From Novosphingobium jiangmenense (GTDB taxonomy: Bacteria > Pseudomonadota > Alphaproteobacteria > Sphingomonadales > Sphingomonadaceae), in NCBI RefSeq assembly GCF_015694345.1, contig NZ_JADQDC010000001.1:372001-436000 (forward strand): 64,000 bases of DNA, written 5' to 3'. The notes below the pieces were generated by a model, which did not search any database, was not told the origin of the DNA, and saw only the letters and a list, made by a program, of their open reading frames with translations. This document shows, in pieces, positions 52,760-61,404 of this stretch (positions are counted from its first letter, which is position 1; each line of letters begins with the position of its first letter). A program made the translations under genes and the position numbers.

Positions 52760-53811
52760 GCAGCCGCCCCGAGAACTGCCGAGGCGACCTGTTCGCGATG
52801 CCACTGGCCATCGCCGAGCAACGTCTGGATCGAACGCGCGCGCTTGAAGAACAGGTGCGCGTCATGCTCCCACGTAAAGCCGATGCCGCCGTGCAGCTGG
52901 ATCATGTTGCCCGCGCACATGAAATAGGTGTCGGCGCAAAACGCCTTGGCCGAATGCAGCGCGACTTGCGCCTCGTCCGAACCCTCGTCCACCGCGCAGG
53001 CCGCCCAATAGACCGCCGAGCGCGCCTGCTCGATCTCGATCATCATGTCGGCAAGGCGGTGCTTGTAGGCCTGGAACGAGCCGATCTGCCGCCCGAACTG
53101 CACGCGCTCCTTGGAGTAGGCGACGGTGCGATCAAGCGTCGCCTGAGCCCCGCCCAGCGCCTCGGCGGCAAGGCAGATCCACCCGGCGGCCAGAGCCCCG
53201 GCAATCGCCGCGTCGCCATCGGCCAGCTGCTCGCCCTGCGCGCCATCGAGCGTCGCGGTGGCGAAGGGCCGGGTCTGGTCCATCGTCACGTGCGCCTCAA
53301 CGCTCACGCCCGCGCCCTTGAGGTCGACGATCCACGCATCGCTGCCCGAATGGACCAGCAGCAGGTCCGCCGAAGCACCGTGCGGCAGGAACGGGAATGT
53401 GCCGGAAATCCGGCCATCGGCAACGCTCAGCTTGGGCGCCCATGCCGCCGTCGCGATCAGTTCGCCCGCGGCGAGACGCGGCAGCCATTCGGCCTTCTGC
53501 GCCTCGGACCCGCCGCGCGCGATCGCCTGGCCGATCATCACATGGCCCAGCAGCGGCAGCGCCGCAACTTGCGCCCCAGCGGCTTCGGCGACCAGCGCCA
53601 TCTCGACCATGCCGAGCCCTGCGCCGCCATGCTCTTCGGGCAAGCCGATCCCGGCGAGGCCCAGTTCATTCGCGAACGAGGACCACAGCTCGCGGTCGAT
53701 CCCGTCAGCCGCCATGGCCTTGCGCGTGCGCTCGCTCGTCGCGTTCTCGGCAAAGAAGCCGCGCACGGTCTCGGCGATCATCGCCTGTTCGTCGGTGAAG
53801 GCAAATTCCAT
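52756..53811 (-). CDS. Acyl-CoA dehydrogenase subunit carrying Glu (small partner)
   Basis: 351 residues, start MEFAFTDEQAMIAETVRGFF (53811). It keeps the ACAD helical C-terminus with RVQFGRQIGSFQAYKHRLADM and MIQLHGGIGFTWEHDAHLFFKRA, where the TWEHD Glu is the candidate base. The middle beta domain is shortened and lacks the SEPxxGSD loop of the partner. Overlap with the following larger ACAD gene (ATGA) indicates one complex. It would dehydrogenate a ring-derived acyl-CoA with FAD bound between subunits. Confidence 0.8.
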   Translation of the reverse strand: MEFAFTDEQAMIAETVRGFFAENATSERTRKAMAADGIDRELWSSFANELGLAGIGLPEEHGGAGLGMVEMALVAEAAGAQVAALPLLGHVMIGQAIARGGSEAQKAEWLPRLAAGELIATAAWAPKLSVADGRISGTFPFLPHGASADLLLVHSGSDAWIVDLKGAGVSVEAHVTMDQTRPFATATLDGAQGEQLADGDAAIAGALAAGWICLAAEALGGAQATLDRTVAYSKERVQFGRQIGSFQAYKHRLADMMIEIEQARSAVYWAACAVDEGSDEAQVALHSAKAFCADTYFMCAGNMIQLHGGIGFTWEHDAHLFFKRARSIQTLLGDGQWHREQVASAVLGAAA

Positions 53812-53834
53812 TGTCTCTAACTCCGTACAGGCCT

Positions 53835-54740
53835 TCAGGCCGTGCCCCACACCTTGCGCGGCGGCACGCGCGCTTCGATCAGCTTGTCGACCACTTCGCC
53901 TACTTGCGCCGGCTCCCAGCGTGCCTGCTGGTCGACGAACGGGCCTTCGCGCCAGCCGTCTTCCAGCATGATCTTGCCGCCTTCGAGTTCGAAGACGCAG
54001 CCGGTCACGTGCGCGCTCTGCGCACTACCCAGCCACACGACCGTCGGCGCGACATTGGCCGGGTCCATCACATCGAACCCTTCCTCCACCGCCTTCATCT
54101 TCTCGGCAAAGGCACCTTCGGTCATGCGGGTGCGGGCCGAAGGAGCGAGCGCGTTGGCGGTGATGCCATAGCGGCCAAGCTCGGCCGCCTGGACCAGCGT
54201 GAGCGAGGCAATGCCGCCCTTGGCGGTCGAATAGGCGGCCTGTGCGATCGAGCCCTGAAGGCCTGCGCCGCTCGAGGTGTTGATGATCCGCGCATCAGGA
54301 TCGCGCCCGTCCTTCTGCTTGGCGCGCCAGTAGTTCACCGCATGGCGCGCGATGCAGAAGTGGCCACGCAGATGGACGTGCATCGTGGCATCCCATTCCT
54401 CGACCGTGGCCGAGACGAACATGCGATCACGCACGATACCGGCGTTGTTCACCACCACATGCAGGTCACCAAAAGCCTCGATCGCGGCATCGACGATGCG
54501 CTTGGCCGCGTCCCAGTCGGTGATGTCCTCGTAGTTGGCGATGGCCTTGCCGCCCGCCGCCTTGATCTCGGCGACGACCGCGTCAGCCGCGCTGGTATCG
54601 CGCCCTTCGCCACCCAGCGAGGTGCCGATGTCGTTGACCACCACGTTTGCGCCTTCCGCGCCGAAGGCCAGCGCATAGGCGCGGCCGAGGCCACCGGCGG
54701 CTCCGGTGATGATGACAGTGCGATTTTCGCAGATGCCCAC
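53835..54740 (-). CDS. SDR, MFE-2/17-beta-HSD4-like 3-hydroxyacyl-CoA dehydrogenase
   Basis: 301 residues. The long strand-2 loop VVVNDIGTSLGGEGRDTSAADAVVAEIKAAGGKAIANYEDI and the motif GAAGGLGRAYALAFGAEGA are the hallmark of the MFE-2 (HSD17B4) dehydrogenase domain. NNAGIVRDRM and catalytic Ser...YSTAK (NTSSGAGLQGSIAQAAYSTAKGG) are present. It probably oxidises a (3R)-hydroxyacyl-CoA after the MaoC-type hydratase step. The gene sits 23 bases upstream of the ACAD pair. Confidence 0.83.
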   Translation of the reverse strand: MGICENRTVIITGAAGGLGRAYALAFGAEGANVVVNDIGTSLGGEGRDTSAADAVVAEIKAAGGKAIANYEDITDWDAAKRIVDAAIEAFGDLHVVVNNAGIVRDRMFVSATVEEWDATMHVHLRGHFCIARHAVNYWRAKQKDGRDPDARIINTSSGAGLQGSIAQAAYSTAKGGIASLTLVQAAELGRYGITANALAPSARTRMTEGAFAEKMKAVEEGFDVMDPANVAPTVVWLGSAQSAHVTGCVFELEGGKIMLEDGWREGPFVDQQARWEPAQVGEVVDKLIEARVPPRKVWGTA

Positions 54741-54761
54741 TTGTATCTCCTGTGAAGTTCT

Positions 54762-55202
54762 TCAGCCGACCGGCAGCAGCAGGTGCTGCGAAAGGTCGCC
54801 GATGTAATCGAGCATGGAATAGTCGCGCGTGGCGAAGCGCCAGATGCCGGCAACGCGCTCAAACGTGTCGTGATAGCGCCCCGAAGCGATGGCCTGCAGC
54901 GGCAGCTCCGGCGTCTGCTGGAACACGGTATAGACCGAGCGGCAGCTTGCCGTACCCGCCGTCTCGTCGATCTCGACAATCGGGTTGGTGATGACGTGCC
55001 GCGTGCGCGGCGTGCCGCAAGGGTGGATGCGCACGAAGGCGCGCCACTGTTCGAGCATGGGTGCCGCGCCCTCGACCACCTTGCCACCGCCGAGGGTCAC
55101 GCGCGCATGTTCGAACAGCGCGGCGACCTCCTCGAGATGGCCTGCATCCATCAGTTCCGCGTAACGGTAGAGCAGGTTGGTGATGGCAGTGGCGGACCCC
55201 AT
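54762..55202 (-). CDS. SnoaL-like (NTF2-fold) protein
   Basis: 146 residues. Opening ITNLLYRYAELMDAGHLEEVAALFEHARVTLGGGKV and the segment RHVITNPIVEIDETAGTASCRSVYTVFQQ, then DTFERVAGIWRFATRDYSM, are standard for the SnoaL_4/bile-acid-dehydratase-like group. Members of this group dehydrate hydroxysteroids (BaiE) or act on polycyclic ketones, so a dehydratase of a ring alcohol is plausible. It lies 5 bases after the thiolase stop and 21 bases before the MFE-2-like gene. Confidence 0.75.
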   Translation of the reverse strand: MGSATAITNLLYRYAELMDAGHLEEVAALFEHARVTLGGGKVVEGAAPMLEQWRAFVRIHPCGTPRTRHVITNPIVEIDETAGTASCRSVYTVFQQTPELPLQAIASGRYHDTFERVAGIWRFATRDYSMLDYIGDLSQHLLLPVG

Positions 55203-55207
55203 GATGG

Positions 55208-56359
55208 TCAGAGCCGCTCGATGATCGTGACGTTGGCCTGCCCGCCGCCTTCGCACATCGTCTGCAGGCCATAGCGGCCACCGGTGCGCTCCAGCGAATT
55301 GAGCAGCGTCGTCATCAGCTTGGCCCCGGTCGATCCGATCGGATGGCCGAGCGCGATGGCACCACCCTGAACGTTGACCTTCTCGTGCGGGATATCCAGC
55401 TCCTTCATCCACGCCATCGGCACGGAGGCGAAGGCCTCGTTGCATTCGAACAGGTCGATGTCGGAGAGCTTCATGCCCGACTTCTGCATGGCATAGCGCG
55501 TGGCGTTGATCGGCCCGGTCAGCATCCACACCGGATTGTCGGCGCGGACCGACATATGGTGGATGCGCGCGCGCGGCTTGAGGTTGTGCTCCTTGAGCGC
55601 CCGCTCGCTGACAATCAGCAGCGCGGCGGCGCAATCGGAGTTCTGGCTGGCGTTGCCTGCCGTGATCCGCCCGCCTTCGCGCACGGGGTTGAGCGAGGCG
55701 AGGCCTTCGAGCGTCGTACCCGGACGGATCGTCTCGTCGCGGTCGAGCCCTTCGAGCGGCACGATCTCGTTCTTGAACCAGCCCTGCTCGGTGGCATGCT
55801 GCGCGCGGCGGTGGCTTTCATAGGCGAATGCGTCCATTTCCTCGCGGGTGATGGCCCACTTTTCGGCAATCATCTCGGCCGAGCGGATCTGGTTGACTTC
55901 CTCGTCGCCATAACGCGCGTCCCAGCCCTTGGCGCCAAGGAACGGGCTTTCGAAGCCATAGGCCGCGCCTGCCGTCATTGCCGCCATGATCGGAATGCGG
56001 TTCATCGCCTGACTGCCACCGGCAACGACGATGTCCTGCGTGCCGCTCATCACGCCCTGCGCGGCGAAGTGGACCGCCTGCTGGGCCGAACCACACTGGC
56101 GGTCGATGGTCACGCCGGGCACGTCCTCGGCGAGGCCCGCGACCAGCCATGCGGTGCGGCCGATGTCGCCCGCCTGCCCGCCGATGGTCTCGGTGCAGCC
56201 CCAGACCACGTCCTCGACCAGCGCCGGGTCGAAGTCGTGCCGCGCCATCAGCTCGCGGATCGGGTGCGCGGCAAGGTCTGCCGGATGGATGTGAGCCAGA
56301 CTGCCCTTCTTGCGCCCGACAGGCGCGCGCACGGCATCGACGATATAGGCTTCAGGCAT
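55208..56359 (-). CDS. fadA6: FadA6-like thiolase
   Basis: 383 residues, start MPEAYIVDAVRAPVGRKKGSL (56359). Nucleophilic Cys in TIDRQCGSAQQAVHFAAQGV, NEAFASVPMAW, His in GGAIALGHPIGSTGAKLMTTLL and Cys in LQTMCEGGGQANVTIIERL. FadA6 of the mycobacterial KstR2 regulon performs a thiolysis after both rings are open; the neighbouring ipdAB and fadE-type genes make the same role likely here. The start overlaps the stop of the upstream ACAD gene by 8 bases. Confidence 0.82.
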   Translation of the reverse strand: MPEAYIVDAVRAPVGRKKGSLAHIHPADLAAHPIRELMARHDFDPALVEDVVWGCTETIGGQAGDIGRTAWLVAGLAEDVPGVTIDRQCGSAQQAVHFAAQGVMSGTQDIVVAGGSQAMNRIPIMAAMTAGAAYGFESPFLGAKGWDARYGDEEVNQIRSAEMIAEKWAITREEMDAFAYESHRRAQHATEQGWFKNEIVPLEGLDRDETIRPGTTLEGLASLNPVREGGRITAGNASQNSDCAAALLIVSERALKEHNLKPRARIHHMSVRADNPVWMLTGPINATRYAMQKSGMKLSDIDLFECNEAFASVPMAWMKELDIPHEKVNVQGGAIALGHPIGSTGAKLMTTLLNSLERTGGRYGLQTMCEGGGQANVTIIERL

Positions 56360-57383
56360 GTTCGTTCTCGCGGGCAAAAGTCTGATCGGCGCCAAGTGGC
56401 TGGGTGAAGATGCGCGTGGCGATGCGGCTGCGGTGGAACGCGGGCGTGCCCCACGCCGCCTTCAGCGCCAGCGCGCGCTTGAGGAACAGGTGGACGTCCA
56501 CTTCCCACGAATAACCCATCGCGCCATGGACCTGGATCGAAGCCCGTGCCGCCTTCTCGGCAGCTTCCAGCGCGACGATCTTGGCCTCGGACACGCGGGC
56601 GCGGGAATGCACGTCGGCATGGCCGATCTCGGCAGCAGCGGCGAGCACCACAGGCCGGGCGAACTCAATCGCGGTCTGCGCGCTGGCAAGGTGGTGCTTG
56701 ACCGCCTGATAGGAGCCGATCGGCTTGCCGAACTGCATGCGGTCCTTGGCATAGGCGACGGCAAGGTCCACAGCCCGCTGTGCGAGGCCCAGCCCTTGCG
56801 CCGCCGCGAACAGCGATGCACGGTCCAGCGCCAGCGTCCAGTCGGCAGGGCCGAGGTCTTCGGCCTTGCTTGCGTCCCATTCGATGCGGAACAGGCGGCG
56901 GAACGGGTCGATGGTTTCGGCAGGCGTCAGCGTCACCTGATCCGGCGTCACCAGATAGGCCCGCCCATCCTTCTCGATGAGGATAGCCGCCGCAACGTCG
57001 GCATTGGCGACGACCGGATTGATTGCCGGAGCCACCGCGATGATCGCGGCAGGATCGGCGAGCACCGGATGATCAGGTGCAAGGCTGGCCAGCAACGGCG
57101 CGCCAACGCCCGCGCTCTCGGCCAGCGGCTCGGGAAGTGCGACATAGCCAGCCTCAATCGCGATAAGCGCCAGGTCCAGCTCGGTCAGCCCCATGCCGCC
57201 CGCCGCTTCGGGCAGGAGCAGCAGGGTGAAGCCGTTCTCGACGATCTGCGCCCAGCGCGCAGCGTCGAAGCCCGCGCCCTGTTCCATCATCTTGTGCCAG
57301 TGATCCGGCGTGCAGGTATCGCCCAGCAGCGTCCGCGCCGTCTCGGCAAACATCAGCTGTTCGTCGTTGAGGGTGAAGTCCAT
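56352..57383 (-). CDS. Acyl-CoA dehydrogenase small partner (second pair)
   Basis: 343 residues, start MDFTLNDEQLMFAETARTLLG (57383). Shortened ACAD with DRMQFGKPIGSYQAVKHHLAS and IQVHGAMGYSWEVDVHLFLKRALAL; the Glu of SWEVD is at the same place as in the small partner of the other pair. It lacks the C-terminal EG-S-Q loop of classical ACADs. Paired with the larger gene 14 bases upstream, it would form a second heteromeric enzyme. Its stop overlaps the thiolase start by 8 bases. Confidence 0.8.
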   Translation of the reverse strand: MDFTLNDEQLMFAETARTLLGDTCTPDHWHKMMEQGAGFDAARWAQIVENGFTLLLLPEAAGGMGLTELDLALIAIEAGYVALPEPLAESAGVGAPLLASLAPDHPVLADPAAIIAVAPAINPVVANADVAAAILIEKDGRAYLVTPDQVTLTPAETIDPFRRLFRIEWDASKAEDLGPADWTLALDRASLFAAAQGLGLAQRAVDLAVAYAKDRMQFGKPIGSYQAVKHHLASAQTAIEFARPVVLAAAAEIGHADVHSRARVSEAKIVALEAAEKAARASIQVHGAMGYSWEVDVHLFLKRALALKAAWGTPAFHRSRIATRIFTQPLGADQTFARENEHA

Positions 57384-57397
57384 GTGCCCGTCCCTCC

Positions 57398-58543
57398 TCA
57401 GCGCGGCAGGCCGAGCATGCGCTCGGCAATGATGTTGCGCTGGATCTCGTTCGACCCGGCGTAGATTGGCCCGGCCAGCGAGAAGATGTAATCGTCCAGC
57501 CACTCGTGCTCGCCGGTCGGCGGCAACAGTTCGGCCTCGGCCCCGAGGATCGCCAGCGCGGTCTCGTGCAGATGAATGTCCATCTCCGACCAGAAGATCT
57601 TGTTGGTCGAAGCCTCCGGCCCGATCTTGGCACCCGCCATCAGCCGCGATGCGGTCTGGTAGATGTTGAGCGCATAGGCCTCGGCATTCATGTGCGCGCG
57701 CACCACGTCGGCCTCAAGCGCCGGATCGCATGTGCCCTTGCGGCTCTGCCACAGCGCCGCGAGAGCAGCAGCGGCTTCCTGAAAGCGCGCCGGGCTGCGC
57801 AGCATCAGGCCGCGCTCGAACCCGGCGGTCGCCATGCAGATGTGCCAGCCCTGTCCCTCGTCGCCGAGGCGGTTGAAAGCAGGCACGCGCACGTTGTCGA
57901 GGAAGATCTCGGCAAAGCCCACGTGTCCGTTGATCTTGCGGATCGGGTTGCGGGTTACGCCTTCCTGATCGAGCCGGAAGAAGATCAGGCTCATGCCCTT
58001 GTGCCGTTCGCTGCCCGGTTCGCGGAACAGGCCGAAAGCCCAGTCGGCAAAGGCGGCGCGGCTCGACCAGATCTTGTGGCCATTGAGCACGTATTCGTCG
58101 CCCTCGCGGAGGGCAGTCGCGCGCACCCCGGCAAGGTCGGACCCTGCCTGCGGTTCGGACCATGCCTGCGCCCAGATTTCCTCGCCGCTCGCCATCGGCG
58201 GCAGGAAGCGCTGCTTCTGTTCGTGCGTGCCGAACTCCATCAGCGTGGGGCCGAGCAGGAAGATGCCGTTCTGGTTGACGCGGCCCGGAGCCCCGGCGCG
58301 GTAATACTCTTCCTCGAAGATCAGCCACTGGATCAGGTCGAGCCCGCGCCCACCATATTCCTTGGGCCAGGTCACCATGCCCCAGTCGCCGCTCTTCAGC
58401 GTCGCTTCCCACTGGCGGTGCGCCTCGAAACCCTCGCGCGTCGCGTCATAGTGCTCGAGCGGCGCCTTGGGCACGTGCGCTTCCAGCCACGTGCGGACTT
58501 CGGCGCGGAATGCCTGCTGTTCGGGAGTGTACGTCAGATTCAT
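57398..58543 (-). CDS. Acyl-CoA dehydrogenase large partner (second pair)
   Basis: 381 residues. Full ACAD sequence: VTWPKEYGGRGLDLIQWLIFEEEYYRAGAP, AWSEPQAGSDLAGVRATA, GHKIWSSRAAFADWAFGLFR and the C-terminal IYAGSNEIQRNIIAERMLGLPR. The position of the catalytic Glu is Ala (YAGSNEIQ). Like the other large partner it therefore needs its small neighbour for the base. The upstream 105-base gap contains a palindromic repeat element. Confidence 0.82.
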   Translation of the reverse strand: MNLTYTPEQQAFRAEVRTWLEAHVPKAPLEHYDATREGFEAHRQWEATLKSGDWGMVTWPKEYGGRGLDLIQWLIFEEEYYRAGAPGRVNQNGIFLLGPTLMEFGTHEQKQRFLPPMASGEEIWAQAWSEPQAGSDLAGVRATALREGDEYVLNGHKIWSSRAAFADWAFGLFREPGSERHKGMSLIFFRLDQEGVTRNPIRKINGHVGFAEIFLDNVRVPAFNRLGDEGQGWHICMATAGFERGLMLRSPARFQEAAAALAALWQSRKGTCDPALEADVVRAHMNAEAYALNIYQTASRLMAGAKIGPEASTNKIFWSEMDIHLHETALAILGAEAELLPPTGEHEWLDDYIFSLAGPIYAGSNEIQRNIIAERMLGLPR

Positions 58544-58559
58544 CGGTTCAAATGTCCTT

Positions 58560-58628
58560 CGTCACCCCCGCGCAGGCGGGGGTCCAGTCGAGGTTGCGCG
58601 CTGGATTCCCGCCTTCGCGGGAATGACG
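58560..58628. repeat. REP-like paired palindromic repeat inside the operon
   Basis: Two hairpin units in inverted order: CCCCCGCGCAGGCGGGGG with flanking GTCA...TCCAG (58561-58587), and CTGGATTCCCGCCTTCGCGG with GAATGACG (58601-58628). The outer ends (CGTCA/TGACG) and inner ends (TCCAG/CTGGA) are complementary. This resembles the extragenic palindromes scattered through sphingomonad genomes. It is the only sizeable gap in the upstream half of the operon. Confidence 0.7.
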
Positions 58629-58648
58629 ATGTGGGTGGTGGGAAGACA

Positions 58649-59404
58649 TCAGAACTTCGCTGCCTTGCCGGTCTCCACGAAAGCATCGCGCGCGCGCTGG
58701 CTGTCTTCGTGCATGTACATTTCCAGCGTGAAGCCCTGCTCCCAGCGGTAGCCACGATCGACGTCGCGCGCCTCGAGGCCGTTCAGAGCCTCCTTGGCGA
58801 TGACCAGCGCCTTGCGGCTCTTGGATGCGATCACGCTGCAGAAGGCGTGGGCTTCGGCCACCAGATCGGCGCGCGGCACCACCTTTTCGACAGCGCCCAG
58901 ACGATAGGCTTCCTGCGCCGGGATATTGCCGCCGGTGAAGAAGGCCGCGCGGACCTTGTGCAGCGGCAGCATGCGCGACATGTGGCTCGCCCCGCCCATC
59001 GCGCCGCGATCGACCTCGGGCAGCGAGAAGAACGCATCATCGGCCGCGATGATCACATCGCTCGCCCCGCAGATGCCGATGCCGCCGCCGATCACGAACT
59101 TGTGCGCGGCGACGACCACCGGAATTTCCGCCTCGTGGATCGCCTTGAAGGTAAGGAAATTGCCACGGTTGAGCAAGGTGATGCGTTCGGGATGCGCCTG
59201 CATCTCCTTGATGTCCACCCCGCCGCAGAACCCGCGCGACTCTTCCGCCGCGCGGATCAGCACCACGTTCGCCTCGGGGTCAGCAGCCGCCTTCTTGACG
59301 ATGGCGGGTAGCGACATCCACGTCTCGCTGTCGAACGCGTTGACCGGCGGCACGTCGAACACGATCTCGGCGATGCGGTCCTTGACGGTAAGCGTGATCG
59401 GCAT
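58649..59404 (-). CDS. Enoyl-CoA hydratase/isomerase family protein
   Basis: 251 residues, start MPITLTVKDRIAEIVFDVPPVNAF (59404). Crotonase signatures: SRGFCGGVDIKEMQ (oxyanion loop, CGGVDI) and VAAHKFVIGGGIGICGASDVIIAADDAFFSLPEVDRGAMGG, with candidate acid residue Glu in LPEVDRG. It may hydrate, isomerise or open a ring CoA ester. It lies 23 bases after the IpdC-like stop. It is clearly different from the second crotonase of this operon (60492-61391), so the two should handle separate steps. Confidence 0.82.
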   Translation of the reverse strand: MPITLTVKDRIAEIVFDVPPVNAFDSETWMSLPAIVKKAAADPEANVVLIRAAEESRGFCGGVDIKEMQAHPERITLLNRGNFLTFKAIHEAEIPVVVAAHKFVIGGGIGICGASDVIIAADDAFFSLPEVDRGAMGGASHMSRMLPLHKVRAAFFTGGNIPAQEAYRLGAVEKVVPRADLVAEAHAFCSVIASKSRKALVIAKEALNGLEARDVDRGYRWEQGFTLEMYMHEDSQRARDAFVETGKAAKF

Positions 59405-59427
59405 GGGGTGTCCCTCGTCCTCGAATG

Positions 59428-60492
59428 TCAGCTTGCGCAGAGCGCGGAAAGGCGGGCGTTCGCCTCGGCCATGATGCGGTCGACCAGCTCCTGGCAGGTC
59501 GGAATCTCGGAAATCCGGCCACCGACGACGCCGGTCGCCATCACGCCGTTCTCGATGTCGCCATCGACCACGGCCTTCTGGATCAGCATCGGCATCGTCG
59601 CGGCCATCATCGCCTGCTTCAGCGGCACGTCGCCGTGACCGGTCATGCCCTTGGCCGCCTTGATGAAGTGCAGCCACGACGCGCCAGTCTGGCGCTTCAT
59701 CGCCGCGCCTGCCTCGAACGCTCGCAGCCACATGGCAAGCGAGCCCGATCTCTCGATGCGGTCCATCAGCCGCGTGCGCACCATGCGCTGCGGGATGCCG
59801 TCGAGCTTGGTCGTGACGATGATCTGGTCCGTCCCCGCCTTGAGGTAGGCCGCCTTGGCGCTGTCCGGCACCGGGCTTTCCTGCGTCAGCAGGAAGCGCG
59901 TGCCCATGGCAATGCCGACCGCGCCATAGGCCAGCGCCGCCACCAGCCCGCGCCCGTCGGCAAAGCCGCCGCTGGCGATGACCGGCACCTTCACCGTATC
60001 GAGCACTTGCGGCAGCAGGATCGTCGTCGGCACCGAGCCGGTATGCCCACCGCCCTCGCCGCCCTGGACGCTGATCATGTCGACGCCCAGTTCTTCCATC
60101 TTCTTGGCGTGCTTCACCGCGCCCACGGTCGGGATACACAGGATGCCGGCGTCCTTGAACCGCCCGATCATCTTGGCATTCGGCCCGCGCCCGAAGCTGA
60201 CCGCGCGCACCTGCTCGGCATTGGCGAGGATCAGATCGACGATCTGCTCTGCCCCGGGCTGGAACGAATGGAAGTTCACCCCGAACGGCTTGTCAGTGCC
60301 CTTCCGCACGGCAAGGATTTTCTCGCGGCATTCATCCGGCGTCATCACCGCCGCACCGAGGAAGCCGAAGGCGCCGGCATTGCAGCTGCCGATGACAAGG
60401 CTCGGCTCGGCCACCCAGCCCATCGCGGTCTGGATGATCGGAGCCGTGCAGCCAAGGCGCTCGGTCAGGACGGTGTGAAGCGCGCTTGCCAT
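59428..60492 (-). CDS. ipdC: IpdC-like flavin-dependent oxidoreductase (nitronate monooxygenase family)
   Basis: 354 residues of the NMO/2-nitropropane dioxygenase TIM barrel: APIIQTAMGWVAEPSLVIGSCNAGAFGFLGAAVMTPDE, GVNFHSFQPGAEQ, DMISVQGGEGGGHTGSVPTTILLPQVLD, PVIASGGFADGRGLVAALAYGAVGIAMGTRFLLTQESP. The GGxGGGHTG and ASGGFADGRGL loops bind FMN phosphate. In steroid degraders IpdC is the family member acting on the hydroxylated indane CoA ester before ring opening. The ATG shares a base with the upstream crotonase stop (TGATG). Confidence 0.83.
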   Translation of the reverse strand: MASALHTVLTERLGCTAPIIQTAMGWVAEPSLVIGSCNAGAFGFLGAAVMTPDECREKILAVRKGTDKPFGVNFHSFQPGAEQIVDLILANAEQVRAVSFGRGPNAKMIGRFKDAGILCIPTVGAVKHAKKMEELGVDMISVQGGEGGGHTGSVPTTILLPQVLDTVKVPVIASGGFADGRGLVAALAYGAVGIAMGTRFLLTQESPVPDSAKAAYLKAGTDQIIVTTKLDGIPQRMVRTRLMDRIERSGSLAMWLRAFEAGAAMKRQTGASWLHFIKAAKGMTGHGDVPLKQAMMAATMPMLIQKAVVDGDIENGVMATGVVGGRISEIPTCQELVDRIMAEANARLSALCAS

Positions 60493-61391
60493 CAGCCTTC
60501 GCCCGCGTCCTTCTTATTTGCGGCAGCGGCGGAAGTCCCGCTCACGCCCGCAATCGAATTGCCGGTTACGATGTCGTTCTGCGCGTGGGCGAAGTGGTGC
60601 ATGTGATAGACCGCGTCCATCGCCGCACGCTTGCCGCGCAGTTCCTCGACATGGTTGACGGACTGCTTGGTCAGCCAGTTGCCAAGGCGACCCTGCTTGG
60701 CGAGCTTGTTCGCCCATGCTGCGGTCGCCTCGCGCAGTTCGGCGCGCGGGACCACCTTGTTGACCATGCCAAAGCTGTAGGCCCGTGCGGCGGGCATGCG
60801 TTCGCCCAGCAGCAGGAATTCCTTGGCCACGCGCGGCGGCAGTTCATAGGCATGGGCGAAGTATTCGACGCCGGGAATGCCCATCAGCGGATTCACCGGG
60901 TCCTGGAAGAACGCATCTTCCGAAGCGACGATCAGATCGCACACCCAGGCCAGCATCAGCCCGCCAGCTACGCAAGCGCCCTGCACCATTGCGATGGTCG
61001 GCTTGGAGATGTCGCGCCAGCGGCGGCACATACCCAGGTACTGCTCCTGCTCGCGGGTATAGAGCAGTTCGGCGCCGGGCTTGTTGGTGTGCGGCGGGAA
61101 CATCAGCCGCTTGTCGAACTCGTGGTGCAGGTCGCGCCCCGGCGTGCCGATGTCGTGGCCTGCCGAGAAGTGCTTGCCCTCGCCTGCCAGCACGATGGCG
61201 CGGACGTTGTCGTCCTGCACCGCGCGGTTGAAGGCATCGTCGAGCGCGTAGGTCATCTGCCCGTTCTGGGCATTGTTGAACTGCGGCCGGTTCATCGTGA
61301 TCCAGGCCACGCTGTCGATCACTTCGTAACGGACGGGCTCTTCCGTCTCGTAGACGATGTCGACTTTCTTCGGCTCGACGAGGTCGGTCAT
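60492..61391 (-). CDS. echA20: EchA20-like crotonase (ring D hydrolase candidate)
   Basis: 299 residues, with extra sequence at both ends compared with the usual 250-270. Crotonase loops are VLAGEGKHFSAGHDIGTPGRD and TIAMVQGACVAGGLMLAWVCDLIVASEDAFFQDPV. The C-terminus ends in an Ala/Lys tail. EchA20 in mycobacteria hydrolyses the ring of HIEC-CoA next to the IpdAB step, and here the gene lies 13 bases after ipdB. The equivalence is inferred from position; the sequence is longer than that family and could be a different ring-opening crotonase. Confidence 0.72.
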   Translation of the reverse strand: MTDLVEPKKVDIVYETEEPVRYEVIDSVAWITMNRPQFNNAQNGQMTYALDDAFNRAVQDDNVRAIVLAGEGKHFSAGHDIGTPGRDLHHEFDKRLMFPPHTNKPGAELLYTREQEQYLGMCRRWRDISKPTIAMVQGACVAGGLMLAWVCDLIVASEDAFFQDPVNPLMGIPGVEYFAHAYELPPRVAKEFLLLGERMPAARAYSFGMVNKVVPRAELREATAAWANKLAKQGRLGNWLTKQSVNHVEELRGKRAAMDAVYHMHHFAHAQNDIVTGNSIAGVSGTSAAAANKKDAGEG

Positions 61392-61404
61392 GCTGTCATC
61401 TCCC

